Of a stretch of DNA of 64,000 nucleotides, positions 24,516-33,312 are shown piece by piece; the first letter of the stretch is position 1, and every line of letters starts with the position of its first letter. Position numbers and translations under genes: made by a program. The notes beneath the pieces were generated by a model. That model had not been told where the DNA came from. It saw only the letters and a list, made by a program, of their open reading frames with translations, and searched no databases. This DNA comes from Halopseudomonas litoralis. Its GTDB lineage: Bacteria; Pseudomonadota; Gammaproteobacteria; Pseudomonadales; Pseudomonadaceae. The DNA lies in assembly GCF_900105005.1 (NCBI RefSeq), contig NZ_LT629748.1, forward strand, positions 2,976,001-3,040,000. The letters are read 5' to 3'.

Positions 24516-26733
24516 CAGCCGGGTACTCGGCCGGATCATCCGGCGCGACCTGTTCCCTGGTGACTGATACCGCCCCCTGGAGCAGTTCATGCGCGTCCTG
24601 CGGCTGTGGATTGGCTATGGCGAAACTATCGAAAGCCTTGCGTAACTCAGGATCAATTTCCATGGGGGGCGGTGCGACTGCTTCCCACCAGCGCTCACCC
24701 GCGCTGAATTGTTTGCGCATGCCGACCGCAATGTCCGATACCGACTGTGGTACATCCTTTCCCTTGTCCGGCAGCGGCAGGGGCATACGGATTTTCCATA
24801 GCTGACCGCCTTCCATCAATACGAACGCCTGCCCCTTGGGTAGGTTGACGATGTCGGCAGGCTCCAGCATAGGCACCGCTACGGTGCTGATCCGATCCCC
24901 ACCCGAGCTGGTGAAGTCCACATCAGAATCCGGGGTGCTGTTATCCGAGGTCATGGACACCAGCATGCGGGTCTGGACGTTTACCTGGCGCAGCTGGTTG
25001 GTCAACAGCTCGGCGGTCTTGTCCTCCCTGACTCGCAACATGATCAGGTTGTTAAAGTTACCGATCACCTGACCCGCCTTGGCAGCGCTACCAATCTTGG
25101 CCTCAATGTCGGAGACCGTCTGGGTGTAGGCCGTTACCTGGATGCCTGCGCCACCACCTTTGTTTACCAGCGGAATAAACTCCGGGCCCATCAGCTCGTT
25201 GAACTCATCGCAATGCAGGTTGATAGCCACCTTACCGCTGACCGGGGCAGGTAAACCGTCATCCACGCCGAATTTATAGATATGGCCAGCCACGCTCACC
25301 AGATCGGCAAACATGGAGTTGCCAATCGCCTGAGCCACCTCGAAATCACTCAGCGCATCAAGACCAACATAGACAATGCCGCGCTTGCGGATTACCTGCA
25401 GCCAATCGAATATCGGCCGGGTATCTTCGAGATCATCGTAGTCTGGCGATAACAATTCATTAATACGCCCGCTGGTCAATTTCTCCAGTAACGGCAGCAA
25501 TGACGCCACTATCTTGTCGAAGTAGGTCTTGTCGTAACGCACTGCTGAGAGTAACCCTTCGAGTACAGGATCCTTGATCGACACGTCGGGCGATTGCAGG
25601 AACTGAATGAGGGCCACCACTCGCTTGTCACGGCCAAGCATGTTTCGTGGCCAATTCCTGTCATTCAGCCGCCCTTCGAACTCGGCCACATGCGCCCATG
25701 CGCCTGGCAATGCCGTTTCCAGCCGTTGCTCGGCATACTCCACGAGCAAGCCATCAATATTCACCACATCCGCGAGAATCTGTTCATAGCTTGGCCGGTG
25801 CCCAAGGGCATGACGCGCGCGATTGACGATATTCACAAAGCGCCAGGCGAACTCCCTGAAAGCGGCACTATTGCCCTCGTTGGGCAACGCATTGGCAATC
25901 CGGGTAGCGACCTCCGAGAGCCGACCGAACCGGCCTACTGCGTTATAGCGCGCCGACAATGCCGGCCATCCGAGATGAAACACATAGAATTCATTCTGGC
26001 GTCCCGCGCGAACCGCCTCGATGTACATGCGCACCAGCAGGTCCGCATCCCCTTTTGGATCAAAACAGATCACTACATCCTGGCTGGACCGATGAATATC
26101 CTGGGTAATCATTACCTCGGCCATGCGCGTCTTGCCAACCCGGGTCGTGCCCTCCACCAGGGTATGGCCAACGCGCTCACCCAATGGCATCCAGGCGTCC
26201 TGCTCTTTCCACTCAACAGCATGTATGGCCGGGTTCCCGCCAACCGGGGGTAACGGCCTGACGGGATTGAGTGGCGAGTCCACCCCCAGCAGGCGAACCA
26301 GTAACCGCGCTGCACGATACCGGTCCAGCCGGATTTCCATGCGCCGAGCTAATCGATACCACCGCCTGGATTGCAGATAAACCTGTGTCTCTGGCTGCTG
26401 CGCTTCATGCAAGCGCTGAGTGTGCCTCGCCTCCCAGCGAAATCCCCTGCCAAGCCAAAGGTACCGATTGCTGACCGGGATCTGCTGGCTACGCATGGCA
26501 AAGCGCGGCAAGCGACGCATATTCCGGCGATACCGCAATACGACCCATGCTTGTCTACCGCGATGCGCGGCAAATACCAGAAAGCCAGCGGCCATGCCCA
26601 AGCCAATTGATGGCGTCAAGGCTACCGACCAGGGCGCCCACAAACAGAGTGCCGCACAACCAATACAAACCCATGCCGTTTGCAGCTCGACTGCCGGGCG
26701 CAGCATGGATTCCATTGGGTGTCTCTGTCTCAT
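24508..26733 (-). CDS. traD: Conjugative coupling factor TraD (SXT/TOL type)
   Basis: The 741-aa ATPase has N-terminal membrane segments (about residues 18-56), Walker A GTTRVGKT at 195-202 and a Walker B-like NLHCDEFNELMG (about 490). The C-terminal region includes the AYTQTVSDIEAK stretch. It brings the relaxase-DNA complex to the T4SS. It starts at an ATG overlapping the previous stop. Length and motifs fit the TraD family of ICE SXT/PFGI-1 elements. Confidence 0.94.
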   Translation of the reverse strand: MRQRHPMESMLRPAVELQTAWVCIGCAALCLWAPWSVALTPSIGLGMAAGFLVFAAHRGRQAWVVLRYRRNMRRLPRFAMRSQQIPVSNRYLWLGRGFRWEARHTQRLHEAQQPETQVYLQSRRWYRLARRMEIRLDRYRAARLLVRLLGVDSPLNPVRPLPPVGGNPAIHAVEWKEQDAWMPLGERVGHTLVEGTTRVGKTRMAEVMITQDIHRSSQDVVICFDPKGDADLLVRMYIEAVRAGRQNEFYVFHLGWPALSARYNAVGRFGRLSEVATRIANALPNEGNSAAFREFAWRFVNIVNRARHALGHRPSYEQILADVVNIDGLLVEYAEQRLETALPGAWAHVAEFEGRLNDRNWPRNMLGRDKRVVALIQFLQSPDVSIKDPVLEGLLSAVRYDKTYFDKIVASLLPLLEKLTSGRINELLSPDYDDLEDTRPIFDWLQVIRKRGIVYVGLDALSDFEVAQAIGNSMFADLVSVAGHIYKFGVDDGLPAPVSGKVAINLHCDEFNELMGPEFIPLVNKGGGAGIQVTAYTQTVSDIEAKIGSAAKAGQVIGNFNNLIMLRVREDKTAELLTNQLRQVNVQTRMLVSMTSDNSTPDSDVDFTSSGGDRISTVAVPMLEPADIVNLPKGQAFVLMEGGQLWKIRMPLPLPDKGKDVPQSVSDIAVGMRKQFSAGERWWEAVAPPPMEIDPELRKAFDSFAIANPQPQDAHELLQGAVSVTREQVAPDDPAEYPADG

Positions 26734-27278
26734 GCCCTCTCCGCTCCCTTAATGCCATACCGCTCGCCGGTCGAAGCAGCCAAAGCTGCTTCAGCAACAG
26801 CCAGACCATGCTGCGCGAGCATGGCCACCAGCGAGTCGAAATGATCGGGATCGAAGTCGCACAAAGCTGTAAGGCCGGTAAGTACAGGGTCGGCCTTGAT
26901 TGTCGATGCGTGCTTGCCGACGTATAGCTTCAGAGCCGCGATCCGCCGGTCTCTGTGTTTGAACCGAAGCGGTAATGATGGTGCTGCCAGAGCCTCTGCC
27001 GACCGTATTATTTCAGCCCAGGCACCCTCTGCGCGCAAGCTGGACTGGGCGTATTCCAGGCAGAGCTGATCCAGTTTTTCGTGTGTATGCACGCGCTCTA
27101 CGAGTGCGCGAGGCAATACCTGTCGCTCCTCCTTCATTGCGTGCAAGGCAATCCACATCACACGGCATAACCAGAACAAATGGCTGTGTTCGCCAACCAC
27201 CACCGGCTTGCCCAGGCTTGGTAGTTCCATACTGGAAAACGCATTCACCGGCACCTTCAGGCCAACTTGCTCACTCAC
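26730..27278 (-). CDS. Conserved ICE protein upstream of traD
   Basis: The 182-aa soluble protein begins at a GTG that overlaps the TIGR03765-family stop. It starts MSEQVGLKVPVNAFSSMELPSL and contains YVGKHASTIKADPVLTGLTAL and DPDHFDSLVAMLAQHGLAVAE. No catalytic motif is seen. A gene of this size sits at this place in related elements. Its tight overlap with traD suggests a partner role, but the function is unknown. Confidence 0.75.
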   Translation of the reverse strand: MSEQVGLKVPVNAFSSMELPSLGKPVVVGEHSHLFWLCRVMWIALHAMKEERQVLPRALVERVHTHEKLDQLCLEYAQSSLRAEGAWAEIIRSAEALAAPSLPLRFKHRDRRIAALKLYVGKHASTIKADPVLTGLTALCDFDPDHFDSLVAMLAQHGLAVAEAALAASTGERYGIKGAERA

Positions 27279-27826
27279 TGCTCCACCCCCGCATGGGTAA
27301 TCAACGCCGGGTAATGTGACAGCCCCAGCAAGACGGCCAGGTCGTCGCCTGCGACAGGGTCAATACGCAACCCGGGCACGGCATCCAGCAACAGCTGCAA
27401 TGTTGCGGCCGACTGCGCATTCACCGCCAGGCCAGTGGCTCCTATCTCCAGCAGGTGTTGGCTTCGTGCGGCCAGCCAGCTGAGGCTCAGCGGATCATCG
27501 CCGACAATGAACAGTGGCTGGAAGCCGGCAGGCAGGCTCAGGCCCCTTCGCTCCACTGGCCCAGGGCTCAGGGTTTTTGTCACCACCGGCAACATATCTT
27601 CGATGCTATAGGGAGCTGTACGGGCCACCTGAATTCCTTCATGTTCTGGCACCCCTGCGCCGCCAATAGCCACGTAATAAGGACGGGCAGACTCCCCCCC
27701 AAGATCCGCCACCACTTTCAGCGACATCTGATTTCCCGGAGCCGCTAGCGTTATCTGCGACCAGCCCATTGCCGCCACCAGACTGCCTGCAGCAAGCGGC
27801 CAAACTGTTCGGCTCATGAAAAACAT
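27275..27826 (-). CDS. Integrating conjugative element protein, PFL_4695 family (TIGR03765)
   Basis: The ATG at 27826 follows GGAGG by 5 nt and yields 183 aa with a signal peptide. The mature part has LKVVADLGGESARPYYVAIG, SLSWLAARSQHLLEIGATGLAVN and GLRIDPVAGDDLAVLLGLSHYPALI, all typical of the family. It is a periplasmic protein of the mating apparatus with no known reaction. Confidence 0.87.
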   Translation of the reverse strand: MFFMSRTVWPLAAGSLVAAMGWSQITLAAPGNQMSLKVVADLGGESARPYYVAIGGAGVPEHEGIQVARTAPYSIEDMLPVVTKTLSPGPVERRGLSLPAGFQPLFIVGDDPLSLSWLAARSQHLLEIGATGLAVNAQSAATLQLLLDAVPGLRIDPVAGDDLAVLLGLSHYPALITHAGVEQ

Positions 27827-27827
27827 A

Positions 27828-28499
27828 TCAACCTCCGGGAGTAATCCAGACCATATGCACCGGCTCAATCCAGGAGACGGGCGCTGGCTTGAGTGGCTGG
27901 GGGTGAGGGGAGCGCGAACGACCAGCAGGGCGGTGAACTGAAGCAATGACGGGAGTGTCCATGCGCGCGGCAACCAGCGCTGTATAGCGTCTGGCAGCAT
28001 CCCCGCCAGCGGGTCGGTGATAGCGACCAGCGGCGGTCAGCCAGTCGCCGGTAGTATCAAAGTGTGCGCGCAAGATAGCTGCTGCAGCGTCTATATTCTG
28101 GGCCGGATCCAGTGCAGTGCAAGGGTCAGCAAAGCGTCCTGTGAGGCCGAACAGCTCCGGGTTCCAGCGAACATTCAGCTGGGCCATTCCCACATCTACC
28201 AGCGAGGTCTGCACCAGCGCCTCATTCAGTGCAATGCACGCCTGGTCGCGGGTATCGTAATACTGACCCTGCCCGGCAACGTTCAGCGTCCAGGGCCAAG
28301 GCTTGTGCTGACCCTGGTACGCTCGGCCCGACTCAGTGCGAGCCATTGCATGGAGAATCACTGCCGGCACGCCATGCCGCTCTCCGACCGATTCAAACAG
28401 GCCAGGAGCTACGGGCTGGGCTGCCAGATCCGTCACCACAGAACCTATCAACAAGGCTATTGCCATGACTTCTGTATTAGGCATGCGCATGCGGGTCAC
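27828..28499 (-). CDS. Lytic transglycosylase of the ICE transfer system
   Basis: The product is about 223 aa (GTG start overlapping the upstream gene; ATG at 28490 is possible). After a signal segment comes an SLT-type domain with the catalytic Glu near residue 56 (ARTESGRAYQG), then PWPWTLNVAGQGQYY and VDVGMAQLNVRWNPELFG. It would open peptidoglycan so that the conjugation channel can cross the cell wall. This corresponds to the VirB1 role and to PFL_4694 by position. Confidence 0.9.
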   Translation of the reverse strand: MTRMRMPNTEVMAIALLIGSVVTDLAAQPVAPGLFESVGERHGVPAVILHAMARTESGRAYQGQHKPWPWTLNVAGQGQYYDTRDQACIALNEALVQTSLVDVGMAQLNVRWNPELFGLTGRFADPCTALDPAQNIDAAAAILRAHFDTTGDWLTAAGRYHRPAGGDAARRYTALVAARMDTPVIASVHRPAGRSRSPHPQPLKPAPVSWIEPVHMVWITPGG

Positions 28500-29227
28500 C
28501 GCCGCAAGCGAACAAGAGGCAGAGTCTGGCCAGCACCTAAGCCTGCACCATGGTTAAGCGTGATGGCACCGCTGGTAACCCGCTCAGTCGGTATTCCCAA
28601 GTCAGAAGCCCAGCGCCTGATCTTGCCGTCATCGCCGTCACTGTCTGTGACCCAGACATTCAGTGCACGGCCTTCAGCCACCAGCTCCATAACCGTATTG
28701 CCGCAGGCATCACAACCAGACAGTGCGACCACCACATCATGACGTGCCGGCGCTGTGAGCAGGCCCAAAAGCCCCGGGTCGGCCCTTCCTGACACGGGCG
28801 GCTGCATCGAGAAGGTAGCAATCCGAGGCTTGTCGCCTGCAATACGCGCTATGGCCTCATCATAAGACTGCTGGTAGGCAAGTTCGCGCTCGATACGCTC
28901 ATACTCGAACCGGGCCTGCAGCTCTGCATAGCGCCGCCGCTCTTGCTCTGTCCGGGCTTCAACACCCAATGCAGTAAGCGGATCCAGGCCAGGCGACAGA
29001 ATACCCCGCCGCCCCGCCATCAATGCTTCGTATCGATCCCATTCCAATGCCGAAAGGCCCCACTCGCTGGCCCTGACCTCGCTGCGTTCCGTTTGACTTT
29101 CGACCTGCTCGGACTGATCAATCATCAGCGCTTGCTGGCTGGTATGTGCCTCTTGCGCATTAGTCTGTAACGCCATGCAGGCGGTCAGCAGGGCTGCACA
29201 ATATTGGGCCTTCAACAGGTTGATCAT
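28496..29227 (-). CDS. Integrating conjugative element protein, PFL_4693 family (TIGR03759)
   Basis: The 243-aa protein starts 3 bp after GGAGGG and has a signal peptide ending near residue 24. Characteristic blocks are WGLSALEWDRYEALMAGRRG, LDPLTALGVEAR and a thioredoxin-like SGCDACGN with a CxxC pair. The pair suggests a periplasmic redox or disulfide role in assembling the cysteine-rich transfer proteins, which is inference. Confidence 0.88.
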   Translation of the reverse strand: MINLLKAQYCAALLTACMALQTNAQEAHTSQQALMIDQSEQVESQTERSEVRASEWGLSALEWDRYEALMAGRRGILSPGLDPLTALGVEARTEQERRRYAELQARFEYERIERELAYQQSYDEAIARIAGDKPRIATFSMQPPVSGRADPGLLGLLTAPARHDVVVALSGCDACGNTVMELVAEGRALNVWVTDSDGDDGKIRRWASDLGIPTERVTSGAITLNHGAGLGAGQTLPLVRLRR

Positions 29228-29235
29228 GAACCCTC

Positions 29236-29862
29236 CTATTGGACTGCCAGCTCAACCACGCCGCTGCCAGAAATAAATTCCGCAGACCGGTCTCCCACGC
29301 GGGAAACCCGCCACCCGGCAAAGGACTCACCCACCTCCAACAACCGGACCTGATTCAGTGCCTGTGCACCCTGCGACGCCACAGCCACAAAATGACGCCC
29401 GCCACGAAGCTCTATGCCTGTCACATCGAATGAGGGTGCGACCGGTTTGATTGTTGGCACTGAACTGGCTGGCTGGACGCTGCGTCGTACCGGCCTGGAT
29501 TGAGCGGCCTGTATCTTGTTGATTTGAACCGTCATGCGCGCTACGTCCTCTTTCAAGCCACTGAGCACTGCATCCTGCATCCCTTGCAACGCACCCAGCT
29601 CGGCCACCAGCTCCTGCAGAGCCGTCACCTGGTCAACGACGTCGTTATGCTGGCCTCGATATTCCATTGCCAGCTTTCGCAGACTGTTATTTGCCACAAC
29701 CAGACGTTGATCAATGCCGTCTCTGGCATCCAGCAGTCGAGTTTCCATTTCATCCAGGCGTTCCTGGTGCTCAGCCAGCCGGGACAGCAGCATGTCTGTT
29801 TCCGAATCTGAACAAGCGCCCAGCGTCAGTACCAGGCACGCCAGCATCGCTCTACGGATCAT
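29236..29862 (-). CDS. ICE lipoprotein with coiled coil
   Basis: The ATG at 29862 follows GGAGG by 6 nt and overlaps the PilL-like stop. The 208-aa product has a lipobox (LTLGACSDS, Cys near residue 17), a coiled coil (about residues 20-120) and a C-terminal beta-rich domain (FAGWRVSRVGDRSAEFISGSG), which looks like the end domain of PilP/GspC-type pilus proteins. It probably links the inner parts to the outer-membrane secretin-like proteins. Confidence 0.75.
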   Translation of the reverse strand: MIRRAMLACLVLTLGACSDSETDMLLSRLAEHQERLDEMETRLLDARDGIDQRLVVANNSLRKLAMEYRGQHNDVVDQVTALQELVAELGALQGMQDAVLSGLKEDVARMTVQINKIQAAQSRPVRRSVQPASSVPTIKPVAPSFDVTGIELRGGRHFVAVASQGAQALNQVRLLEVGESFAGWRVSRVGDRSAEFISGSGVVELAVQ

Positions 29863-30416
29863 GGTTGGCCTCCAGTTTGCTCCAGCCGGGCGACCCGCAG
29901 GCTGAAGCACACTTCCCGAGTCACCGGCTCAACCAGCAATTGATAACTCGGTCCACTGAGCAGCTGAAGTGCAGCCTGCAGCGGCATGGGGCCTAACTCG
30001 TAGTGCGCCGCCGGCAATGGGCGGCTGAACAGGGTTTCTATGACCGGTTTTCCCGTCTCAGAACATAGCTGGTAACCGGACCTATCCAAGGTATGCGCAA
30101 GCCCATCACCGACGGTGGGATTGAGCCTTGTCGGTATCCTGACTTGGACCATTTGCTGCATCAGATTGCTTTGCCCTGCGTGGGCCGACGTGGACACAAG
30201 CGTGTATCGCCCTGTGCGCAGGACTTCTATCGACGTGGGCTTGAATTCGTCATCAAGCTCGGCGGTAACAGGCTGGTAATTGAGCAGTTCAAGTTGCTGC
30301 GAATCCGGATATTGCTCTGCCAGGTTGTGCTCAACCGGCTGCTGCACGCAACCGCTCAGGGCACCTGTGGCGCTCACAACAGCAAGCAAAAGAACATGCG
30401 GCAAGCGATAAGACAT
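29859..30416 (-). CDS. PilL-like lipoprotein, first gene of the transfer operon (TIGR03748)
   Basis: The ATG at 30416, 10 nt after AGGAG, gives 185 aa with a lipobox (LSGCVQQ, Cys near residue 22). The C-terminal half has VGDGLAHTLDRSGYQLC and PLQAALQLLSGPSYQLLVEPVTREVCF, the TIGR03748 signature found in PilL N-terminal parts. It heads the 19-kb minus-strand operon, so transcription must start in the region above 30417. Confidence 0.87.
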   Translation of the reverse strand: MSYRLPHVLLLAVVSATGALSGCVQQPVEHNLAEQYPDSQQLELLNYQPVTAELDDEFKPTSIEVLRTGRYTLVSTSAHAGQSNLMQQMVQVRIPTRLNPTVGDGLAHTLDRSGYQLCSETGKPVIETLFSRPLPAAHYELGPMPLQAALQLLSGPSYQLLVEPVTREVCFSLRVARLEQTGGQP

Positions 30417-30785
30417 GATGGGTGCTCTCCTGGTGAGTCGTTGCGGAGGCACAATGCTGGAAGTCGTACAGGACAGCGACGGAGAATGTTAATTGGGTTC
30501 AGGTGTTTTTCTGCGAACCCGGCTGGCCTTCCTCGATTGTTGGTCGCGCCACACTCAATGATTCAACGTTGACCGACCGCGGATGCTGTCTGATAATGAA
30601 GGCTAACCCCGCTGGCTACTGACGGTTTCAGTAGCGCCCTTTGAGTCCGTGTGGCTCATTGCCCTATAAGTGCCTGCGACTGGTGAAAAGGCACGGCTCA
30701 ACGTCCAAAACGTCCACGGTGTTGCTACCAGAGCCCAGTCTCCCTGTACGTCGCCCTCTTGGTCGAGGGCCTCATTTTTTGCTTG

Positions 30786-30834
30786 AGATTGGCCAATCAT
30801 GGTGCTTCTTCGAGGCAACATGATTGGCCAATCT
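30786..30834. repeat. 16-bp inverted repeat built of two GATTGGCCAATC palindromes
   Basis: AGATTGGCCAATCATG (30786-30801) and CATGATTGGCCAATCT (30819-30834) are exact reverse complements with a 17-bp spacer. Each arm contains GATTGGCCAATC, which is itself a perfect 12-bp palindrome. This suggests two operator sites for a dimeric regulator, about 370 bp upstream of the transfer operon start, or the remains of a mobile element end. Confidence 0.65.
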
Positions 30835-31049
30835 TCAGATCGCCTTACCCCGGCAGTGCCCACTGCTTGAACCCTGGGCTCCCTTTGTGCGGGAATCGTG
30901 CATACATACTACCGGGACACGCTGCAGTCAGACTCGGGTACGACACGACGCATGGCTTGCCGGACATGCATGGCGTATAGCAGCTTTCATACTCATGCTA
31001 CCTGGCCCATAGCCTCCCATTACGCTCAAACTGCTTTCACAAAGAAAAC

Positions 31050-31080
31050 AACGCCAGCATTGAAATCGCTGGCGTTTTTT
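31050..31080 (+). terminator. Rho-independent terminator, plus strand
   Basis: AACGCCAGC, a 9-nt loop and GCTGGCGTT are followed by TTTTTT. The form is classical. No plus-strand gene precedes it closely, so it may serve a small RNA or stop stray transcription. On the minus strand an A/T stretch (from AAAGAAAACA) also flanks it, so it could act both ways. Confidence 0.75.
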
Positions 31081-31103
31081 ATTTGGGTATACGGATTTAA
31101 TGG

Positions 31104-31129
31104 TTGATGGGGCACCTTCACCCCATCAA
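31104..31129. repeat. Hairpin next to the transposase remnant
   Basis: TTGATGGGG, CACCTTCA, CCCCATCAA form a perfect 9-bp stem 14 bp after the broken transposase. It may be the terminal region of that element or its terminator. There is no T-run. Confidence 0.45.
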
Positions 31130-31142
31130 TCTGATACCACCC

Positions 31143-31821
31143 TCAAATGGTTGATAGATCGACCCCGTAGTTGAGTTTCTCTGCAAAGTCCGGCAGTCCG
31201 TAACCGATGGTTTTCTTGTAGAAAGGAGAGTCTTTCGTAGTCGGTGCCTTCTTCTTGTGCTTCGTGGTGTAGAGCATTCGTGCCCGCATCACCTCGAAGG
31301 AGTAACCGCGCCCTTCACGGTTCTTATCCTTGGCCAGTCGGCTGATGGACTCCGTGTAAGCGTTGGTGACGGGTATGTCCGTCTCGAAGTAGGTCATGAT
31401 CTCTTCGCGCCAGTTTTCCCACTGCCCTGACCAGATCGCTCCAGACTTTCTTTTGGCCCTTCCGGATGGTGGCTATCCACTCGTCCAGGGCGGCTTCTGC
31501 CTGGAGCCGTGTGGTGTTATCCCAGATGCCGTAGAAGCACTCCTTGTGCTCGTAGGTGGCCAGCAGTTGCGGAAACGCGCCTGTCCAGGTCTCCATGATG
31601 AGGCGCTCCCGGTCTGAGACTTCGTGAGCGCGTTTCAACAGGATTTCCCGGTCTCCCTTGAGAGTTCGGCTCTGGGACGGTTTCAGCTCCTTTCTGAGGC
31701 CCTTGCGCACCCTTTCTATCGCATCGTTGGCCATGCGCAACTTATCGACCACGATACGGGTTTGGGGCAGCACAGCCTTGACCGCTGCCTGGTAGGGCAT
31801 ACGGCGAGAGCTTTTTGCCAA
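31143..31821 (-). pseudogene. Broken ISL3-family transposase
   Basis: Two frames of one transposase are seen. The upstream piece (about 31411-31821) has IVVDKLRMANDAIERVRKG and FYGIWDNTTRLQAEAAL. The downstream piece (31143 to about 31425) reads WENWREEIMTYFETDIPVTNAYTES and RLAKDKNREGRGYSFEVMR, the conserved C-terminus of ISL3 (DDE) transposases. A one-base shift near 31411-31425 separates them, and about the first half of the gene is missing at 31821, right beside the efflux gene. The element is therefore inactive. It probably marks how the metal-resistance genes entered the ICE. Confidence 0.85.
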
Positions 31822-31834
31822 TAATGAGCATTAT

Positions 31835-32731
31835 TTAACCCTTCAACGCCAGAATGCGTCTGGCACCGTTAAGTACAATGACCCCCGCGATGGTGCCGAT
31901 AATCAGATCCGGATAATTGGACCCGGTCCACGCGATCAGGGCGCCGGCGGTGATGACCCCCAGGTTGATCACCACGTCGTTGGCCGAAAATATCCAGCTA
32001 GCCTTCATATGAGCTCCGCCCCCTCGATGTTTGGATACCATCAGTAGACAGGCGGTATTGGCAATCAATGCGACGAATGCGATGGCTATCATCACCAGCG
32101 ATTCAGGCTCACTACCGAATACAAAGCGCCTCACGACCTCTACGAGTACGCCAACAGCCAAAACCAGTTGGACCACACCAGCAACGTGCGCAACACGGAC
32201 CTGCCTTTTCACGCTATGCCCAACCGCATAAAGAGCGAGTCCGTACACTGCCGCATCGGCAAAATTGTCCAGGGACTCTGCAATGAGGCCAGTTGACTGA
32301 GCCATCAGACCGGCAGTAATTTCCACCACGAACAGAAGTGCATTGATGCCGAGCAACCAGCGCAGGGTCCCGGATTCTTGCTCAGCAGAAGCTGCCGAGA
32401 ACTCGGCGGCCTTGATGGTCTCCGGATTTGCAGCAACGCTTTCCTGAAGCGCGGCTCCTAGCCCCAAGGTCTTCAGTTTCGATGTGACGGGCTCGACCTC
32501 GCCGTCATGCACGACCTTCAGCCGGCGGTTCGACAAGTCGAAGGACAGCGCTCGAATCTCCTCAAAGCCGCTCAGGGCTAGGCGAATCATTCGCTCTTCT
32601 GACGGACAGTCCATCTTCGGCACGGCATAAACGCTGACCCATCTCCCCGGCACTTCGGAGGAGGTCTGTATATCGGTATCCGCTGCGGACGTAGCATCAC
32701 CGCCACGGGCGCCTCCACAGGATTTGCTCAT
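31835..32731 (-). CDS. Cation diffusion facilitator with N-terminal metal-binding-like domain
   Basis: The start at ATG 32731 gives 298 aa. Residues about 30-100 form a ferredoxin/HMA-like domain starting PKMDCPSEERMIRLAL. Then come about six membrane helices of the CDF type, with Asp-containing metal-site motifs (ESLDNFADAAVYG; SANDVVINLGVI). The C-terminal cytoplasmic domain of ordinary CDF proteins is absent. It is divergent from a PbrR/CadR-like gene, so it probably exports Pb, Cd, Zn or Co. It would act in the inner membrane. Confidence 0.85.
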   Translation of the reverse strand: MSKSCGGARGGDATSAADTDIQTSSEVPGRWVSVYAVPKMDCPSEERMIRLALSGFEEIRALSFDLSNRRLKVVHDGEVEPVTSKLKTLGLGAALQESVAANPETIKAAEFSAASAEQESGTLRWLLGINALLFVVEITAGLMAQSTGLIAESLDNFADAAVYGLALYAVGHSVKRQVRVAHVAGVVQLVLAVGVLVEVVRRFVFGSEPESLVMIAIAFVALIANTACLLMVSKHRGGGAHMKASWIFSANDVVINLGVITAGALIAWTGSNYPDLIIGTIAGVIVLNGARRILALKG

Positions 32732-32764
32732 GATACGACTCCACTTGAACAATGTTGTGGCACC

Positions 32765-32795
32765 ATTTAAATCTATAAAGCTACTATAAGGTCAA
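32765..32795 (-). promoter_or_regulatory. MerR-type promoter of the efflux gene with 19-bp spacer
   Basis: On the minus strand TTGACC (32795-32790) and TTAAAT (32770-32765) are separated by exactly 19 bp, the stretched spacing typical of MerR-family promoters. The spacer holds CTATAAAG and CTATAAG elements as the probable regulator site. The divergent regulator gene starts at 32828. Confidence 0.65.
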
Positions 32796-32827
32796 TAGAG
32801 TAAAGAATCCGTTGGGGGAGGAGGCTG

Positions 32828-33256
32828 ATGCGTATTGGTCAGTTGGCGCAGTTGGTAGGGGTCGAAACACAGACGATCCGCTTCTATGAACAGCAGGGCT
32901 TGTTGCCGCCGCCTAGTCGGAAGGACAACGGTTACCGTGTCTATACCGAGAAGCATGGTGAGGGGCTGGCCTTCATCCGTCGCTGCAGAATCCTGGGCCT
33001 GTCACTGGCTGAGATTCACAAACTACAGAGCTATCAGGACGACCCTCATCAGCCTTGCACCGCCGTCAACGCCTTGCTCGATGATCACATCTCTCATGTG
33101 CGGTCGCAGATAACCGCTCTGCAGGCGCTTGAGAAACAACTTGTTTCACTGAGAGCGAGTTGCAACGATGACCGGGAAATTGAGGCGTGTGGGGTTCTTG
33201 CTGGAATTAGCGAAGGAAACACGCATCCAGCAGTAGGTGAAACATCAACCATTTAA
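32828..33256 (+). CDS. MerR-family metal regulator, PbrR/CadR-like
   Basis: The 142-aa protein has the MerR winged helix (MRIGQLAQLVGVETQTIRFYEQQGLLPPP), a dimer helix and three cysteines at 77, 112 and 121. A Cys near 77 plus a Cys-x8-Cys pair is the pattern of lead/cadmium sensors (PbrR; CadR has a slightly shorter gap). GGGGGAGGAGG lies before the ATG. It should untwist the 19-bp-spacer promoter of the adjacent efflux gene when metal binds. Confidence 0.9.
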   Translation: MRIGQLAQLVGVETQTIRFYEQQGLLPPPSRKDNGYRVYTEKHGEGLAFIRRCRILGLSLAEIHKLQSYQDDPHQPCTAVNALLDDHISHVRSQITALQALEKQLVSLRASCNDDREIEACGVLAGISEGNTHPAVGETSTI

Positions 33257-33312
33257 TCCGCTTACCCTTATATTTATGGGCGTACGGCCATGGGTTGAAG
33301 CTCTGCACAATC

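Larger units (their letters stand above)
30417..31142. other. Long non-coding region upstream of the transfer operon
   Basis: No convincing gene is present. An 86-codon minus-strand frame at 30603-30863 lacks a clear ribosome-binding site and crosses the inverted repeat, so I leave it out. The region must hold the promoter of the transfer operon, but I could not place its boxes. It contains a large inverted repeat, a plus-strand terminator and a hairpin listed separately. Confidence 0.5.

Noticed and set aside
30603..30863. 86-codon minus-strand frame upstream of the transfer operon
   Set aside because: No clear ribosome-binding site, and it spans the double palindrome. It could be a decayed gene, but nothing supports translation.
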